Positions 1 through 12,208 of a DNA stretch of 64,000 nucleotides are shown in pieces. The stretch is from NCBI GenBank assembly GCA_031308135.1, contig JAHLJT010008756.1, positions 74,621,821-74,685,820 of the forward strand, written 5' to 3'. The position numbers and the translations under genes are program-made. The notes below the pieces were generated by a model that saw nothing but the letters and a program-made list of their open reading frames with translations, was not told the origin of the DNA and searched no databases. Origin of the DNA: Acheta domesticus (lineage: Eukaryota; Arthropoda; Insecta; Orthoptera; Gryllidae). Each line of letters begins with the position of its first letter. Within the stretch, counting starts at the first letter, position 1.

Positions 1-232
1 TTAATACGTTCGGAGGTAGCACACCTAGAAACTTTTGTGATTACGCGTTTACTATTACTAAATTCATATTATGGTAATAAAATTTATTTCCTTTGGGGTG
101 ATTATTGTCATACATACCTTAAACATGACTCTGTTCTTATGATGTCCAGTGATAATACAAGCTTTGGTATTTTTCTGTTCTTGCTACGATGTTTTACCAC
201 GGATATACAATGTTAATATGTTTAATTTAGGT
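1..232. other. AT-rich sequence, nothing recognised
   Basis: AT-rich DNA without a supportable reading frame, repeat or RNA gene. It directly abuts the A-rich tail of the SINE A copy that follows. Confidence 0.5.
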
Positions 233-500
233 TCTTTTTTTTCCTAGACAGCTTTTTCCAGCTGACAAGCGATTACCCCTTTACGTCCCGATGGGACGCA
301 TATTCGACCATATACTAGACATCAACACACTTTGCGAGATCCTCTAATCTGGGATAAGCAGAACGCGAGGCCCTCCGCGACAACACAAAATGAGAGACAA
401 GGGACAAACAACCATGCCCAAAGCGGGACTCGAATCCGCATCTTTCGGATCTGCTCTAAGTTGGTAGCCCTTATCTATCTTGGCCATCCAGGACGGCTCA
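233..500 (-). mobile_element. SINE A, tRNA-derived retroposon, minus copy
   Basis: Read on the minus strand this has a tRNA-like head with an A-box-like TGGCCAAGATAGATAAGG and a B-box-like GGATTCGAGTCCC. A body follows that matches the copy at 6902-7170 along its length, with shared GGGCATGGT, TTTGTCCCTTGT and GTCGAATATG blocks. Both copies finish in CTAGG followed by a run of A. The head resembles a Ser/Leu-type tRNA, but it cannot fold into a clean cloverleaf, so it is not a tRNA gene. No TSD was found for this copy, and the 5' boundary is approximate. Confidence 0.8.
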
Positions 501-504
501 GATT

Positions 505-1260
505 AGATAATTAGAAACAAAAACAAGATGAATATCGTATTTCATAGATTAAGTTCATTTTTATAAACGATATAGTAAACAGTAAATAGCCTCGGATATA
601 GTAAATAGAGCGCAGATATAATTTCTTGAATGCATTAATTGCAGAATGATGTAATCTAAATTTCTTGATAGGTTTACTTCGGCAGGTGACGTAAGGAACA
701 TTTATGACAAGTATATAAACCGGAATAAATTGTGGGCGCGAGCAAACCCACAACATGAACGCCGTCAAAAGAGGCTTTAAAACGTGGCAGAGGGAATACT
801 AGACTTGTCCATTGCTACCGACACTCCAAAAGGTGATGGGCACACTCTCACAGCACAATAAAATGATTTTATCAGCGAGTTGCGAGCAGTTCTGTTTGGT
901 CGTCAGCCATATGTTCATTCAAGGTCTTGAAGTCAAAACAGTGGAAGTGCGTTTCGAGGAACCAGCGAACATAAAGTTTGCGAGACTTCCGTTGCCTGTC
1001 TTGAAATGTATATGGCTCGTCTTTGTTTCCCGACTTCATCGAACGTGTCGAAAACTGGTGCCGATTTCAGATATGGGGCCTATAACATTGCACTTTAAAT
1101 TTCTTTGAAGATCGTTTACGATTTGGTGATTGAAAACGTATCCTTTCGTTCCATGACGTTTACTGTTATTGAAGGTTGGGCTTAAGGGAGTCGATTGATT
1201 TAATGAATGAGGTTTCACAGCAACTGCAATGATCATTAGTCCCGTTAGCGTAGTGGATGA
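505..1260. other. Intergenic, nothing recognised
   Basis: The short open frames here (up to 98 codons) overlap each other on both strands and show no coding bias or known motif. No repeat shared with the rest of the window was seen. Confidence 0.4.
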
Positions 1261-1261
1261 T

Positions 1262-1610
1262 TTTTATTTTTGAAGGTGATGTCGTTCTCCCCCCGCTAGA
1301 TAGTGATATCCGGCCCCGACCTACACATCACATGGCGGTATATTTCCCCCCTCCGGGTATCTCCCCAGTGGGGCACTATCCCTGCCGAGACAAGCTCTTA
1401 GCTCCCGACATGTGTGGTGGAGTAGGGCAAGTTAGAGTAATTGTGTAAACGTAAGGAGAGGATGAGAGAAGGAAGACAAAGGAAAGATCGCGCGCTGTCT
1501 GTGGCCAGTTTGTTAGGATATTGTTTGAGATTGGCTTGGTATTGATCGGAGAAATCACGTAAAACTACCGATCAGAGTCGACCGCTCGATTGCATCTCGC
1601 AGTCAGCTTT
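1262..1610 (-). mobile_element. SINE B, minus copy, 5' truncated
   Basis: On the minus strand this contains the SINE B body: CTGATCGGTAGTTTTACG, the CGCGCGATCTTTCC block, a C/T/A-rich stretch, the CACATGTCGGGAG block, and the TCTCGGCAGGGATAG/GGGGAGATACCC blocks. These are shared with the other SINE B copies in the window. The tRNA-like head is missing, so the copy is 5' truncated or diverged. Confidence 0.75.
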
Positions 1611-4600
1611 TCTTTTCTCCTCAAAATGTCGTAGCCTTATTGCATCCGGTTCGGTTTTCCTCATGAATGCAAGGTAGAGTTGGCATGTTTCAGTGCTACA
1701 AATATTGTTCTGCAGCAAATACGTACTCCTTTTAACTACGGTAATATTTCAAGGGGGTTTGTCTCTTAATTAAAATTCTAGTTTGCCAACACATCGGAAT
1801 TTTATTGTTCCTTCCTCAGGGCTGTGGGACATATAATTACACTACGAGTATTACTTCATAGGAATGATGCAGAATTAGATAGAATACACACCAATAAACA
1901 AAACACAAAAAAATATGTACCAAGTTGTTGTTCATGAAATACCTGTGTACATAACCAACACCCCCCAACTATTAATTAATTATGTGGAAGTGAATTAAAG
2001 AACTATTCGTTTTAACGTTGTTCATTTTATATAACTCTAGCATTGTAATGGTGAGATAAAGTAAGAAAAACTTTTTTTTGGAATTAAACTGCATATCGAA
2101 TATTCTTAATTTATTAAAATTGATTTCTACATATACCTTGAGCTGCTCCAAGAAGACTGGGAAAAGGGGCCATGGTTTTACCTTAAAATGTGCAGAATTG
2201 AAATAAGTATTGTGATATACCAGAACGGGACATGGTTTATTCATAATATTAGTTGTATACGGGGCGACTAAATGGACTTGTAAAATGGCGATATCCGGCC
2301 CTAGTAACGCCAGCGCAGAGGGTTGCTATGGTGCAGGGCAGGTAAATAAACTAGCTGCAAGCCTCGTAGGTGCCGGAACGCTGGCTAGATCGATATAATA
2401 AAGAATATGTGATTGGTCGAAAAACGTATGACGGACGAAGGCGCGGCTACATGGGGTTGTAAGAAATGAGCGGGTTGGCGGGGGGCAATTAGACTTTCTG
2501 GTGTTTACCGCCGTGTTTTGGAAAAATAGAACGTGAGACGCTACCGACCCATCAAGGGTTGCAAAATACAGAAAAACATGCATTCGGACTTGGAGCTTCG
2601 TTGAGTGCAGATCGTTACAGTCTGACTCAGAGTGGTGGAGTGTAGGTCGTGAACTCGGCTCTTGGGTTTCGTGGAGTGCAAATAGTGTGCGGACCTTGTA
2701 GTTGAAAGTGAGACTTATACATTTTCGTGCGAAAAGTAACAGTCGTCATCGGACTTAGAAATTATTTGCCGGAGTACATCCGCGGACTTGGGCAGTTTTG
2801 GGGTGTTCACCGGACGATAGTTCGAACATTAGTATTTTATTAAACTCGTGTGAAAGATTATAAACCTAAAGCGTCGGAAAGAACTTAGCTAGATTTTATG
2901 CAGTGTGGACTGGATACTTCAGCAATCGCGCAAGATCAGAAGACAGAAGAGCGACTCGGATTCATCGGCCAAGTGAGAAGCGTCTTCGGAACGAGCGGGT
3001 CGGCAAGACGGTAACATATACTGCAGTATATTAAAATAATATCTTTTAAAAGGGGTCATGGCCATTAAGTAATCTGTTAAAATTAACATTGAATAAATTG
3101 TTAAATTTTGTTCTTTGGAAAAAGAAAAGAGTCTGTTCATTTGTCAATCATAAGCTTCTAATTAGTTGGAAGCAGAGAATTTCCATATTTCAGATTCCAC
3201 GCCAGGCTGTACAGTCGGCAGATCAGGTAATCGGCTATCTTAGCGATAGCGAATACATGTAATCCGAATCCATCGGCCCAAGCTAGCTGGATGCCCATAT
3301 AATTTTGACAGAATTAAATAGGGAAAAGTTAGTATTAGTTTATGTCACCTGTTCCTGGCGCCCACATCTTTCTATAAATTCGGAACAGGTCAAACTCACG
3401 ACAACGTATTACGAAGTGAAGGATGAAGGTATATTTCAGTATATTTAGATTACAAATACAGTTCCGAAGATTCTGCCACATTCACCTGTGTTCGAGGTTT
3501 ACTCTCGACTGGTGCGAGAATTTATTTGCATTACTCATGAGTGGAAACTTATCTAAATTGCTTCCTCCATCCCCCTCCCAAAACCGGTCGGGATACAGTC
3601 CAGCTATACCATTTGAGGTAGAAACATGTGAAAGAGGATAACATGAGAAGTGGGTGTGATGGGAAACCTGAATGCGTGATGCATTCGGGCAATTCCCGTG
3701 AATGAGAGGACCAATGAGTCAGGAATGTTTGAAGCGAAGATTCGTTTCTGCCTCGGTTGAAGTGTACAGCAACCGTCGATTGTACTATTTTTTGTGTGAA
3801 TTGTTTTTCCCCTGCATGAATCGTAATGAAAATATATCGTCTGGACACCGTATTGCTGAAGATCAAACAGTTAAAAATTGCTTTTATGAAAACAAATCAA
3901 GTTATAGGAGCACTGAGAAGGGAACGAGACATTAGAACTTGGTTTTAATATTACACATTAGAACTTAGCTTAAAAAATGCTTTATTTCTCGCTACCTATA
4001 ATAACTAATAACTTCACATAACACAATACTTCAACACATTACAATACTTTCGAAACTGTACAAAAGGAGCAAGTCGCACAACACGCTCAACAACAAAAAA
4101 AGAGGTTCCGAAAAGTGACGCTTCCCAGGAGCATGGAATTCAAACTGTACGAGAGTCCCTAGATTCAGAGAGTAGCGCATTCCCTAGCGCCGCCAATTCC
4201 GCCATTTTATATCTAGTAATCAGGTAAGTTTGAACTGTGCAACATAGTGTGCTTTGGGAGCCACCAATATATTGAAAATTCATATTGTGTACGAAAATCT
4301 TGATCATACCTGCAATTATCACCTATCCTCTATTCCTGAATTCTGCTTCGGGGAGCTAACCGGTGAGAGGACATTAAATGAAGGTGGTTACGCTTCTCTC
4401 TGAATCTAGAGACTCTAACTATAACGAAAAAGTGAAGCATGTATCATTTTCAGTATAAATTACATCACGTATGACTCGAGACTTTTCTGTACCGATGCAA
4501 AATGAAAAATTTGACCGTGTAAAACGGGCTTAACACCGGTGCCTGGGCGCGGCGTGTTGTCCGTCTTCTCCTCCCGTCCCGTCCCTGTACAGCCTCATGT

Positions 4601-4900
4601 ACAGTTTCTGTGCGCATCAGCAATGGCGGAAATCAATCATGGTTTTTGACATTCTTACAAAGCAATCGCCGCCAATGAAAGTAATGCTGGACCCTCTGTG
4701 GGTAAAATTATACACCTCGAATTCATTCTCAATTTCATTCTCAGGTTATTTGAAAAGAATACATAGCGAACTATTATTTCTCCAAAGTGGCGAGTGACTA
4801 TTTATTTAAAATTTCTCGCTCATTCATTTATCTGAAAAAGTTTTACACTAGTGCCTATAAACCGAGCTTTATATCACATTCTTATTTTATATTCTCGCCC
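1611..4900. other. Long intergenic stretch without recognised genes
   Basis: AT-rich DNA with a modestly GC-richer patch at about 2290-2560. Around 2585-2700 two imperfect copies of a phrase ending GTGGAGTGCA/GTTGAGTGCA can be seen. At 3925-3970 an ACATTAGAACTT phrase occurs twice. Open frames are short and overlap on both strands. No exon with splice signals and coding bias could be supported. Confidence 0.4.
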
Positions 4901-4909
4901 TTATCTCGT

Positions 4910-5700
4910 AAGAAGAAATGGTATGGTAATCCTGCGTCAGAAAACTGCGAATTTTCGACACAAAAACTCTTGTTTACTTGGCCTTGGAAACGAGAAAATG
5001 GATAAATCGTATTCCTGCACATTGTAAATTACTTTCTCTAACATGTAGTGTAGTCAGAATTCAGATTTTGTGGGTCTTTGATACCCAAAATTCGATTGAC
5101 GGCAAAACGTTTGTCTGTCTGTCAACGCTAGCGCATAAACCGTTCAGCAGATTTTCTCCAAAATTGATATTTTAAGATAGATTTAAATGAACTGAAGACA
5201 TCCTAAGTTTGAAGTGGATATTTTAATATTTGGGGGTACTTTACATTAAGCCTCAACAACATTTTCAAAATTTTCTAAAAAAATGGCACCAAATTTTTTG
5301 ATTAAACTTTATCCTCGGATATTGTAAATAACATTTAAAAGAATGGTGTACGTCTCATTTTCGTTGAAATCCTTGATTTTTCGAATGTTGCAGAAGTTCA
5401 TATTTTTTGGTGTCTTATATGACAAGCCAGAAAGCCCCCGTTTTTTAGTCCAGTCAAATGGTAGAAAATAGAGGAAAATTTTGGTGTAGTTTTGATATTT
5501 AGATCCTATATGTTCTCGAGGTCGCTGAACACGAATATCAGGTTTGCCAAAAAAATTTTGCCGGAAACATTTTTTATCGCAAAAAGGTGTAAAGAGTCTG
5601 ACATTTGTCAGTTCTTTTTTCAAAATAACCAGACAAACATTCACATTTTATAAATAATGGTCATATATGAAATAAGATGAAATTGCCTTTTATCTTATTT
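4910..5700 (+). repeat. Family E interspersed repeat, copy 1
   Basis: AT-rich repeat also present at 30800-31540 and 56700-57110. Shared landmarks in order are a GGATAAAT block, a TCTAACATG.GTGTAGTCAGAAT block, GATACC.AAAATCGATTGAC, GCAAAACGT, a short CTGTC run, and GCTAGCGC..AAACCG. Then comes a unit beginning ATGGC.CCAA that ends in a CGAAAATTGCAAAAG-like phrase. No reading frame or terminal repeat was identified, so the class (DNA or LTR-derived) is unresolved. Confidence 0.7.
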
Positions 5701-6409
5701 AAAATTTTACGTCTTCAGGATTTTTTTCTCCAACATACCATTTAGCCGCTAGAGAAACGTGAATTTTGATGTTTTTATGAAGAAAATTGTAAAAACGGGA
5801 TTCATCCAATTTTATTTCAATGTAGCTTAAAAACTACACATTTTCCGTAAATACTGACCTGAAAATGAAATGAAAGATGATACAATTACCTACATTTTGG
5901 AACTTAAGAGGTTCTTTCACTGATAAACAGGATCACCGCTGTCGCGCGTCGAACTCAACAGCAAAAGATACTGCCAGAGATCGCAATTCTGTACAGATTG
6001 CACGTCCACATATAACAGGTAAGAAAATAGCACTTGTATGTCGATATCCATAAATAAACGGAAATATAATTAATATAATAAACACTTCACTATTAGGCAA
6101 ATTCATGAGCATAGCAGTGAAAAGCAATTACAGAAATATTTCTGCATTAATATCGTTTCGATAGCGTGCCAAAGCGGGATGTGGTAATAGTCGAGACTAA
6201 ATTAATTAAATATCAGTAAAGAGAGAGATTTATATTATGTTATATAAAGATTCATTCGGCACTTCACACTTCCTACAATATCAATTATAAAGATAGAAAC
6301 TTTCTCTTTAGTGAAATATGTTATTTAAAGACATCTTGCAATAAGGTCAATTACAATTTTTGTAAAATACGTATTGTTTAAGTAGTTTAAGCGTAATGTT
6401 GCATGAAAG
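5701..6409. other. AT-rich spacer between family E segments
   Basis: No gene or shared repeat recognised. It separates two blocks that both carry family E 3' units, so it may be diverged family E sequence or a separate insertion. Confidence 0.35.
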
Positions 6410-6850
6410 AAAAGTAATTTTTAAACGATTTTTCCCAAGAACGGCTCCAATGTTTTTCTTCAAATTTTATCCTCGTATGTATCAAGGTCGATTTATAGGT
6501 TTCATTTTTGGCGAACTCTATGTATTTTCGAAAATTGCAAAAATTTAACATTGCAAAGATCAACATTGAGGGCAGAATTTTTTTCTTAAATAAAATATTT
6601 AAAAATCTGATTTTTAGAACATAAGGTCACGTACAATTATTTTACACTATTAGCGCCGTCGAAATTGTGCTTGAAATTTAAGCAATTAATTGAAAACATT
6701 TTCTCAAAAAGCCCTCGAATTTTTTTCTTGAAATATTTTTCGAGATAGAATACGGGGCGCTTACAAGAATGGCGCAAGTTTAATTTTCACCGAACTCTCT
6801 GAATTTACGAAAAATGCAAATTTAGAAAATGCGAGAAAGGGTGTGCAGTT
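6410..6850 (+). repeat. Family E 3' units, two diverged copies
   Basis: Two units of about 280 bp, starting near 6430 and 6705, each repeat the order 'CTCAA..A.GGCTCCAA', 'ATCCTCG/GAGATAG', 'AATGGCGCAAGTTTAATTTTC', 'GAACTC' and 'TTTTCGAAAATTGCAAA'. Related units are at 5270-5400 and twice at 31160-31540, so family E ends in a tandemly repeated 3' module. Confidence 0.55.
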
Positions 6851-6901
6851 GCGCACTAGTTTCGTACGCGTTCATCTCATGATATTACACGTATACCTTC
6901 T

Positions 6902-7170
6902 CCTGCCGACCCGGACGACAGAGGTGGTTAAGAGTTGATAATGATACCGACTCACTTCTCGGTCCGAAGGGTCGTGGGTTCGAGTCCCGCCTTGGGCATG
7001 GTGGTTTGTCCCTTGTGTCTCATGAATGTGTTGTCGTGGAGGGGCTCGCGTTCTGGTGATCCCAGATCAGAGTCCGTAACTGTATCGGTGTTTAGTGCAT
7101 AGTCGAATATGTTTCCTATCGGGAAATAAAGGGTAACAGGCTGTCTGCTGGATAAAGCCCTAGGAAAAAA
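6902..7170 (+). mobile_element. SINE A, tRNA-derived retroposon, complete copy with TSD
   Basis: This starts with a tRNA-like head with A-box-like GACAGAGGTGGTTAAGA and B-box GGGTTCGAGTCCC. The body is shared with the minus copy at 233-500, and the element ends CCCTAGG plus a short A tail. It is bracketed by a 7-bp direct repeat ACCTTCT (6895-6901 and 7171-7177), as expected for LINE-driven target-primed integration. At 269 bp with both ends defined, it is the reference copy for this family here. Confidence 0.85.
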
Positions 7171-7177
7171 ACCTTCT

Positions 7178-7739
7178 TGTAAGTATTCCAAGACATACAG
7201 TGGTATATAACCAACGTGGTTTTCAATGCACTGCAAAATCAAGTACATTCGCTCTTCCGCAAGATTGCTTAACATTACTCTGCTCAGCTAAGCGCAGGGA
7301 CAGTGAATACCACCAAACACAATCTGCCCTTTGTAGTGCTCTACATTTTCTAATGTTCGCACTTTCTACTGTTCACATGCTTTCGCAAGACAGAATTGCA
7401 TATTTCATTGTAACGAACGTATTTTGGGAAACGGAGCGATGTTTGATGTATGAAGATGAATCATAATGTATTAATCTTCAGCGAAAATTTAGGGAGATTA
7501 ACGCACCAGAAATTATACTTTCCTAAAAATATTATCGTGCCACATGCTTCGCTGCTACAAATTGCTAAGAAAATGACTTCTGGCTTCAGCAATATTTGAT
7601 CTAAATCAAACCGTTGATTACAAATACATTTGGTCAATGAACATCAACGCATAAGTACATTATTTTTTAATGCGAGATTCGATAAATATTTTTCTCACCT
7701 AAATCACAGCAGATGTGTAGTATTACTCCCTTCAAAAAG
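7178..7739. other. Intergenic, nothing recognised
   Basis: No supported gene. An 88-codon frame begins near 7200 in the SINE A flank but has no recognisable motif. Confidence 0.4.
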
Positions 7740-7747
7740 GTTAAAAC

Positions 7748-8375
7748 TAGGGGGCGGATTTTCATGACCTACAACATCGGCAATATCAATAAAATGCCCT
7801 GAAAATGTTTTTAAAATGCTCTAAAAGCAAAGAAAAATGACGTAAAAATATCAAAACCAGTTCGGATGACCAGCTCAATCTGGATGCATTACTGAAGTAA
7901 TCGAGGCTGTTTCTTTCCGTTCAAGTGACACTCAGATTGCAAACTTTTGGTTTGGACTTTTCTTTACCGAGAAATATCTGTCCCTAGTTATCCCGAAGTC
8001 GGCCGGACTTAAAACAAAGACGCTGATGGACGTTACAGGAACCGTAGATTACATACATATTTACAACAGCTCACATTACAATTTCTGAGCGAAGAAATCG
8101 AATAGGCTACTCAGAAATTCTGTGGAGTACATTTGTTGCATCTCATAAATATTATTTTGAAGGAAGACAACTAAAATATTAAAATCGATGAAATTAGTAT
8201 TAAAAATGACGCGAAAAGGTAAAAAATGATTTATTAGTCGAAATCGAGGAAAAATTCAAAGGAATGTCAGTTAAAATGGGTAATTTTCCCTTGTCATAAC
8301 AAAATTAATTTCTATACTAAACGGCGTTGTTCTAAAGTGAAAAGAAAAAAGATACTTCATTAAAATCCGCCCCTA
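7748..8375. mobile_element. Non-autonomous hAT-like element, 628 bp
   Basis: The terminal inverted repeats are TAGGGGGCGGATTTTCATG at the left and the reverse complement of CATTAAAATCCGCCCCTA at the right. The flanking octamers GTTAAAAC (7740-7747) and GTTGAAGC (8376-8383) agree at 6 of 8 positions, fitting the 8-bp TSD of hAT transposons. The interior holds no transposase-like frame, so the element is non-autonomous. Confidence 0.8.
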
Positions 8376-8383
8376 GTTGAAGC

Positions 8384-9790
8384 TCACGAAAACGTTGGCC
8401 TGAAAGAAACGTTTGTTTATATGTAATTGGCATGCCGTGAAATAAACGAGAGGATAGGGTTATTATCGAGAGTACCATTAACCTGAACCCCCAGAAACAT
8501 CATGTAATCTACCCAATATTTAGTGTATGGAACACATTAGGAGGTCAAGAATTAATTATAAGAAAACGCTGATATATATTCTGAAATTGAATGAATCACA
8601 GATATCGAATCATCTGATTTCTTTAACTTTCGAGGGCGAACTTTGTGAACGACGCACATATATAATTATAGCATCGTTTAATTAGTGAAGAAAAATTCTT
8701 CACTCTACTGAACATTGAATGAAGACATGACTGTTCCAATGCGTTAACACTCAGGGCATCGCTAGCGATTAATTCCCCAAGCAAATAACTATTTAACGAT
8801 CTCAAGGCGTGTTAAAGCTGTAAAACTGCGCGGTAAAACTGTACATAAAATATTCCTTACGTTGAATGTGAATAATGACCTTCAAAGGAAAACTAAACGA
8901 TGTGTGTCTTATTCGAAATTAGGATGGTTGATTTCGCAGAATCGTTTATGACAATTGTTTCATGACCTCAGAATAATTGGAAAGATAACATGTTCTTGCG
9001 TTTAAGACTTTCTATTGCTGTACTCAAGACTGAATCAGATCCTGAAGCAACATATTTTACGACCACATAACATTGCTATCTCGTTTTTAAAGCCAAGGAT
9101 TCAAGGAGAAAGGTGTTTGAAGATTGTGATTTTGATTTTATAAGAGTACCTCATGCTGCAATAAAGAGATCTGAAATATCTTATCTAGAATTCATCAAGC
9201 AGTTGAACAGCACTCATTTTGTCTTTCCATCCATTTCCGTAATGTTGGACTTGCTGTCGCTTCTTCTTTCCTCGTACTGTTTCCTCATATTGCAAAGAAA
9301 TACGATATTGCATTTGGTGCAGAAAAGTTCCTGGCACACGCCCGTGTTTGCTACGCTTAGCAATTGTACAGGAGGAGAAATTGAGAGTGGAAATATAATT
9401 TTTGTGTTTTTATGAACTGAGTATATTAGAGGCAAAATATTTTTTTTGGGGGGGGGGTAGTGTTATTTAAAATGTTAAAGAAAATGAAGAAACTAACAGC
9501 TGATTGTAAGACTCGAATGATCGTAAGACTCGACCTACTATAGCGAATAACAGTGTACGTCTGTTCTATTCTAATACTCTACAAAGCTTTGCAAACGTTT
9601 TTTATCTTCGTAACGTCACAATCCATGTCACCTGTTATTAGTTGTGATTGATGCGCTTTCACGGAATTTCAGATTTGTTTTCAGACAATTTTGTTTTCCT
9701 TAACTTGAGGTAGGAGGAAGAAGTATCACGTTAACACAAGATCTTATTTCCATCAAGCCAAGTAGTACACGAATTATAGAAACGGGTAAC
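8384..9790. other. Intergenic, nothing recognised
   Basis: AT-rich; the longest open frames are about 100 codons and overlap antisense. A G-run occurs at 9449-9458. No repeat shared with the window was identified. Confidence 0.4.
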
Positions 9791-9840
9791 GGAGCGGGGT
9801 CGATCGGTTTGGCGGAGATGAGTAACGTTATTGGAACTAG

Positions 9841-10069
9841 CGGCGGGGCGAAGCGGCGGGGCGAAGCGGCGGGGCGAAGCGGCGGGGCGAAGCGGCGGGG
9901 CGAAGCGGCGGGGCGAAGCGGCGGGGCGAAGCGGCGGGGCGAAGCGGCGGGGCGAAGCGGCGGGGCGAAGCGGCGGGGCGAAGCGGCGGGGCGAAGCGGC
10001 GGGGCGAAGCGGCGGGGCGAAGCGGCGGGGCGAAGCGGCGGGGCGAAGCGGCGGGGCGAAGCGGCGGGG
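9841..10069. repeat. 13-bp GC minisatellite, about 17.6 copies
   Basis: Near-perfect tandem array of CGGCGGGGCGAAG. Because 13 is not a multiple of 3, every frame reads through a 13-residue cycle, which creates apparent proteins of 91-187 residues on both strands; these are artefacts. The array lies at the left edge of a GC island, and its copies are almost identical, implying recent expansion or homogenisation. Confidence 0.97.
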
Positions 10070-10400
10070 ACGAATGTTGAGTGAACAGGTGGTGGGGCTG
10101 TGTGCTGTTGTGATGGCGCGGGGGCGGTGAGACGGAGTGACGGAGGCAGAGCCGGCAGCGATGTGGAGCCGTGGGGCGCTTTATGGCTTTACGAGCGGCG
10201 ACACGGGAGGGCGCGAGGCCACGGTCGCCCACAGCGCCCACTCGCTTCGTTCTGCCCCGTCCCGCCCTGGCCCCGCCCCGCCCCACTTCGGCCCGCCCCG
10301 ACCACCACCCGGCCCACTCCGGAGCACGAGCATTGGGAACGGCGAGGCCGCCCAAGTAAACAGGAAGGTGGGTTCGCCACACAGGAACGCGGAGACTCAA
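10070..10400. other. CpG/GC-rich island
   Basis: Very GC-rich block with GC boxes (CCCCGCCCCGCCCC near 10271) adjoining the 13-bp minisatellite. It could be an unmethylated promoter-type island, but no adjoining first exon or splice donor could be defended. Confidence 0.5.
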
Positions 10401-11325
10401 CTTGAATTACTATTTGGATTCCACGAAATTGAAGACAGTTATTTTTATTAAAAAAAATAAATATCACAGACAGCAATTTTGCCCTGCTTTTGTCCAACGT
10501 TTCGACAAAGGCTTTTGGTCTTTTTCAAGCAGTAGGGCAAATATTTTAATTCATTACTCATGTGAGAGGTCAGCGTCAAATTTACAAAGTTCTTGAATTA
10601 AACACTGAGAGAAATTGCTGTATCAATGAAAACGTTTTGGTGAACGTAACAAAAAATTTCAAATTTCAAAATTAGCTCTCCCTACCCTTCGTTGCTGTTG
10701 CTCGAAGCAAAGGCGCTCCGGTATCTGTTCTGTATATGCCTGGATCTTGAACAGGGTTGTGCGCACAGACCGTCAGAAAGGAATAATTCATGATCGTACC
10801 TTCTGAAGAAAATCTAAAGGTTACAATGTTGTTCGTGACAGTTTTTACCCACCGTTACCGACATTCATATTTGTCTGACGGTTAAAGCAGAACGAGTAAA
10901 ACAGTCCCAACACTCGAATACTTGTAAGTCCAGTAACGCGGTGACGACAATATTGGTTAGGATTTTAAGGATATTCGCGTTAAATGGTTTCTTTTGAATT
11001 GGCCGAGACTGTCTCCCGGCAACCCGAAAGAATGTCTGTAAGATGCGACGTCACATCGGGCTCGAGTACGCTTTTGTTAAACAACGCTATGCGCGTCAAC
11101 AGGTACGATCAGTATCGTGTAAGTGTAGTGCGTGTTGTATCGGGGGTGTCAGTATTCCTCCTCCGTTGGAATACGGGATGGTGACATTATGAAGATTTTC
11201 AAGAATATTAATATTGATTTGGGGTAAATTCATGGTTCTCAACATACAGAATACGACACAGTTTCCATTTTTCTAACAACTGGACATAAAATGGTAGGAT
11301 CGGTGGAACAATGGAATGCGTTACT
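10401..11325. other. Intergenic with a GAAACG-type retroelement 3' motif
   Basis: Mostly unrecognised. On the minus strand, at about 10490-10535, a GAC...GTC mini-stem is followed directly by GAAACGTTGG, the arrangement typical of the 3' regions of Penelope-like and some LINE elements. No associated reverse transcriptase was seen. Confidence 0.3.
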
Positions 11326-11329
11326 CTCT

Positions 11330-11715
11330 GTATGTAGGAACTCTAGGTATCCCGGCGTTACACCGTCCCAACCGGGGAAAGGTCTAAGCCCCACACTGAT
11401 CTCCCGACATGTGGAGTAGTGTAAGTAAATGTATGAGTGTGAGGGGAGAGAATACCACAAAGAATAGAAAGAAAAGATCGCGCGCGGTCCGTGGTCCGTT
11501 TTTCAATGTTCTGTTCCGGTGTTTGCCTGATCGGAGACACCAGGAAAAATTCAGATCAGAGCAGGCGGCTGCTAGAACTCTTCCAGACAGCGGCTGAATT
11601 CGACCTAGGTGACTAGCAAGTGTCGAAAATCTTGCCACGGTCGGGACTCAAATTTTAGGACCTCCCGGACAGAATCACTGTAGTGGCCAAAGTTGTTACT
11701 TGAGCTTTTTCAGTC
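11330..11715 (-). mobile_element. SINE B, minus copy with tRNA-like head
   Basis: Read on the minus strand, the head carries CACTACAGTGATTCTG and a diverged B-box AATTTGAGTCCCGACC. Next come AAGATTTTCGACACTTGC, AGGTCGAATTCAGCCGCTG, the GAGCAGAT block, CGCGCGCGATCTTTTC and CCACATGTCGGGAGAT. The order matches the full-length SINE B at 51203-51618. The 3' portion after the GGGGAGATACC block is missing or diverged. Confidence 0.85.
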
Positions 11716-11759
11716 GCTAAAAGCCTAGAGATAAATGGTTCCGTTTATCCAATTGCTGT

Positions 11760-11975
11760 AGTTGCTTGTCCAAACCAACGCGCGCCGCGCTCCAGCAGGA
11801 GGAGCGGCTTCTCGGCGCCTGGCGTCGCTCCAGCCGCGCCCAGCGCCGCGACGCCCGATTCCGACGCCGACGACGCCGCGAATAGCCCCAGCGCACAGGA
11901 AGCGCCGCGCCGCGCCGCGCCGCCTGCACCGCTCTGGCCGCGCGCCGCCTCCCTCGCGGCGGAGCCCAGGGCGTT
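11760..11975. other. CpG/GC-rich island with GCGCC pentamer repeat
   Basis: Strongly GC- and CpG-rich. A short GCGCC tandem run sits at about 11903-11924, resembling the longer run at 52721-52752. Overlapping open frames of 91-114 codons on both strands reflect base composition and are not credible genes. Confidence 0.55.
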
Positions 11976-12208
11976 CGAACTCGCAATGTAAAGCGACGTA
12001 CTTGTGGGGAAAGAAGACACCCAAAATTGGAATCAATCAATCAATTTTATCAGTAATTTGTTTATATTGTTACAAATTGCTGTGTATAATCACAGCTCTA
12101 TCGTAAATAATTTCATTACAAATAACCTCTAATCCCTAGTAAACTGGAAAAGATACAAATGAACTTCACAAACGTCTTTTGGGACTATCGTGAAGAACTC
12201 CTGGGTAC

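Noticed and set aside
6905..7000. tRNA-Ser/Leu gene
   Set aside because: Only A- and B-box similarity survives; it forms the head of a 269-bp TSD-flanked SINE with a second copy in the window.
9837..10400. 187-residue minus-strand open frame and overlapping plus frames
   Set aside because: Produced by the 13-bp minisatellite and GC-rich flank; open in several frames at once, with periodic translation.
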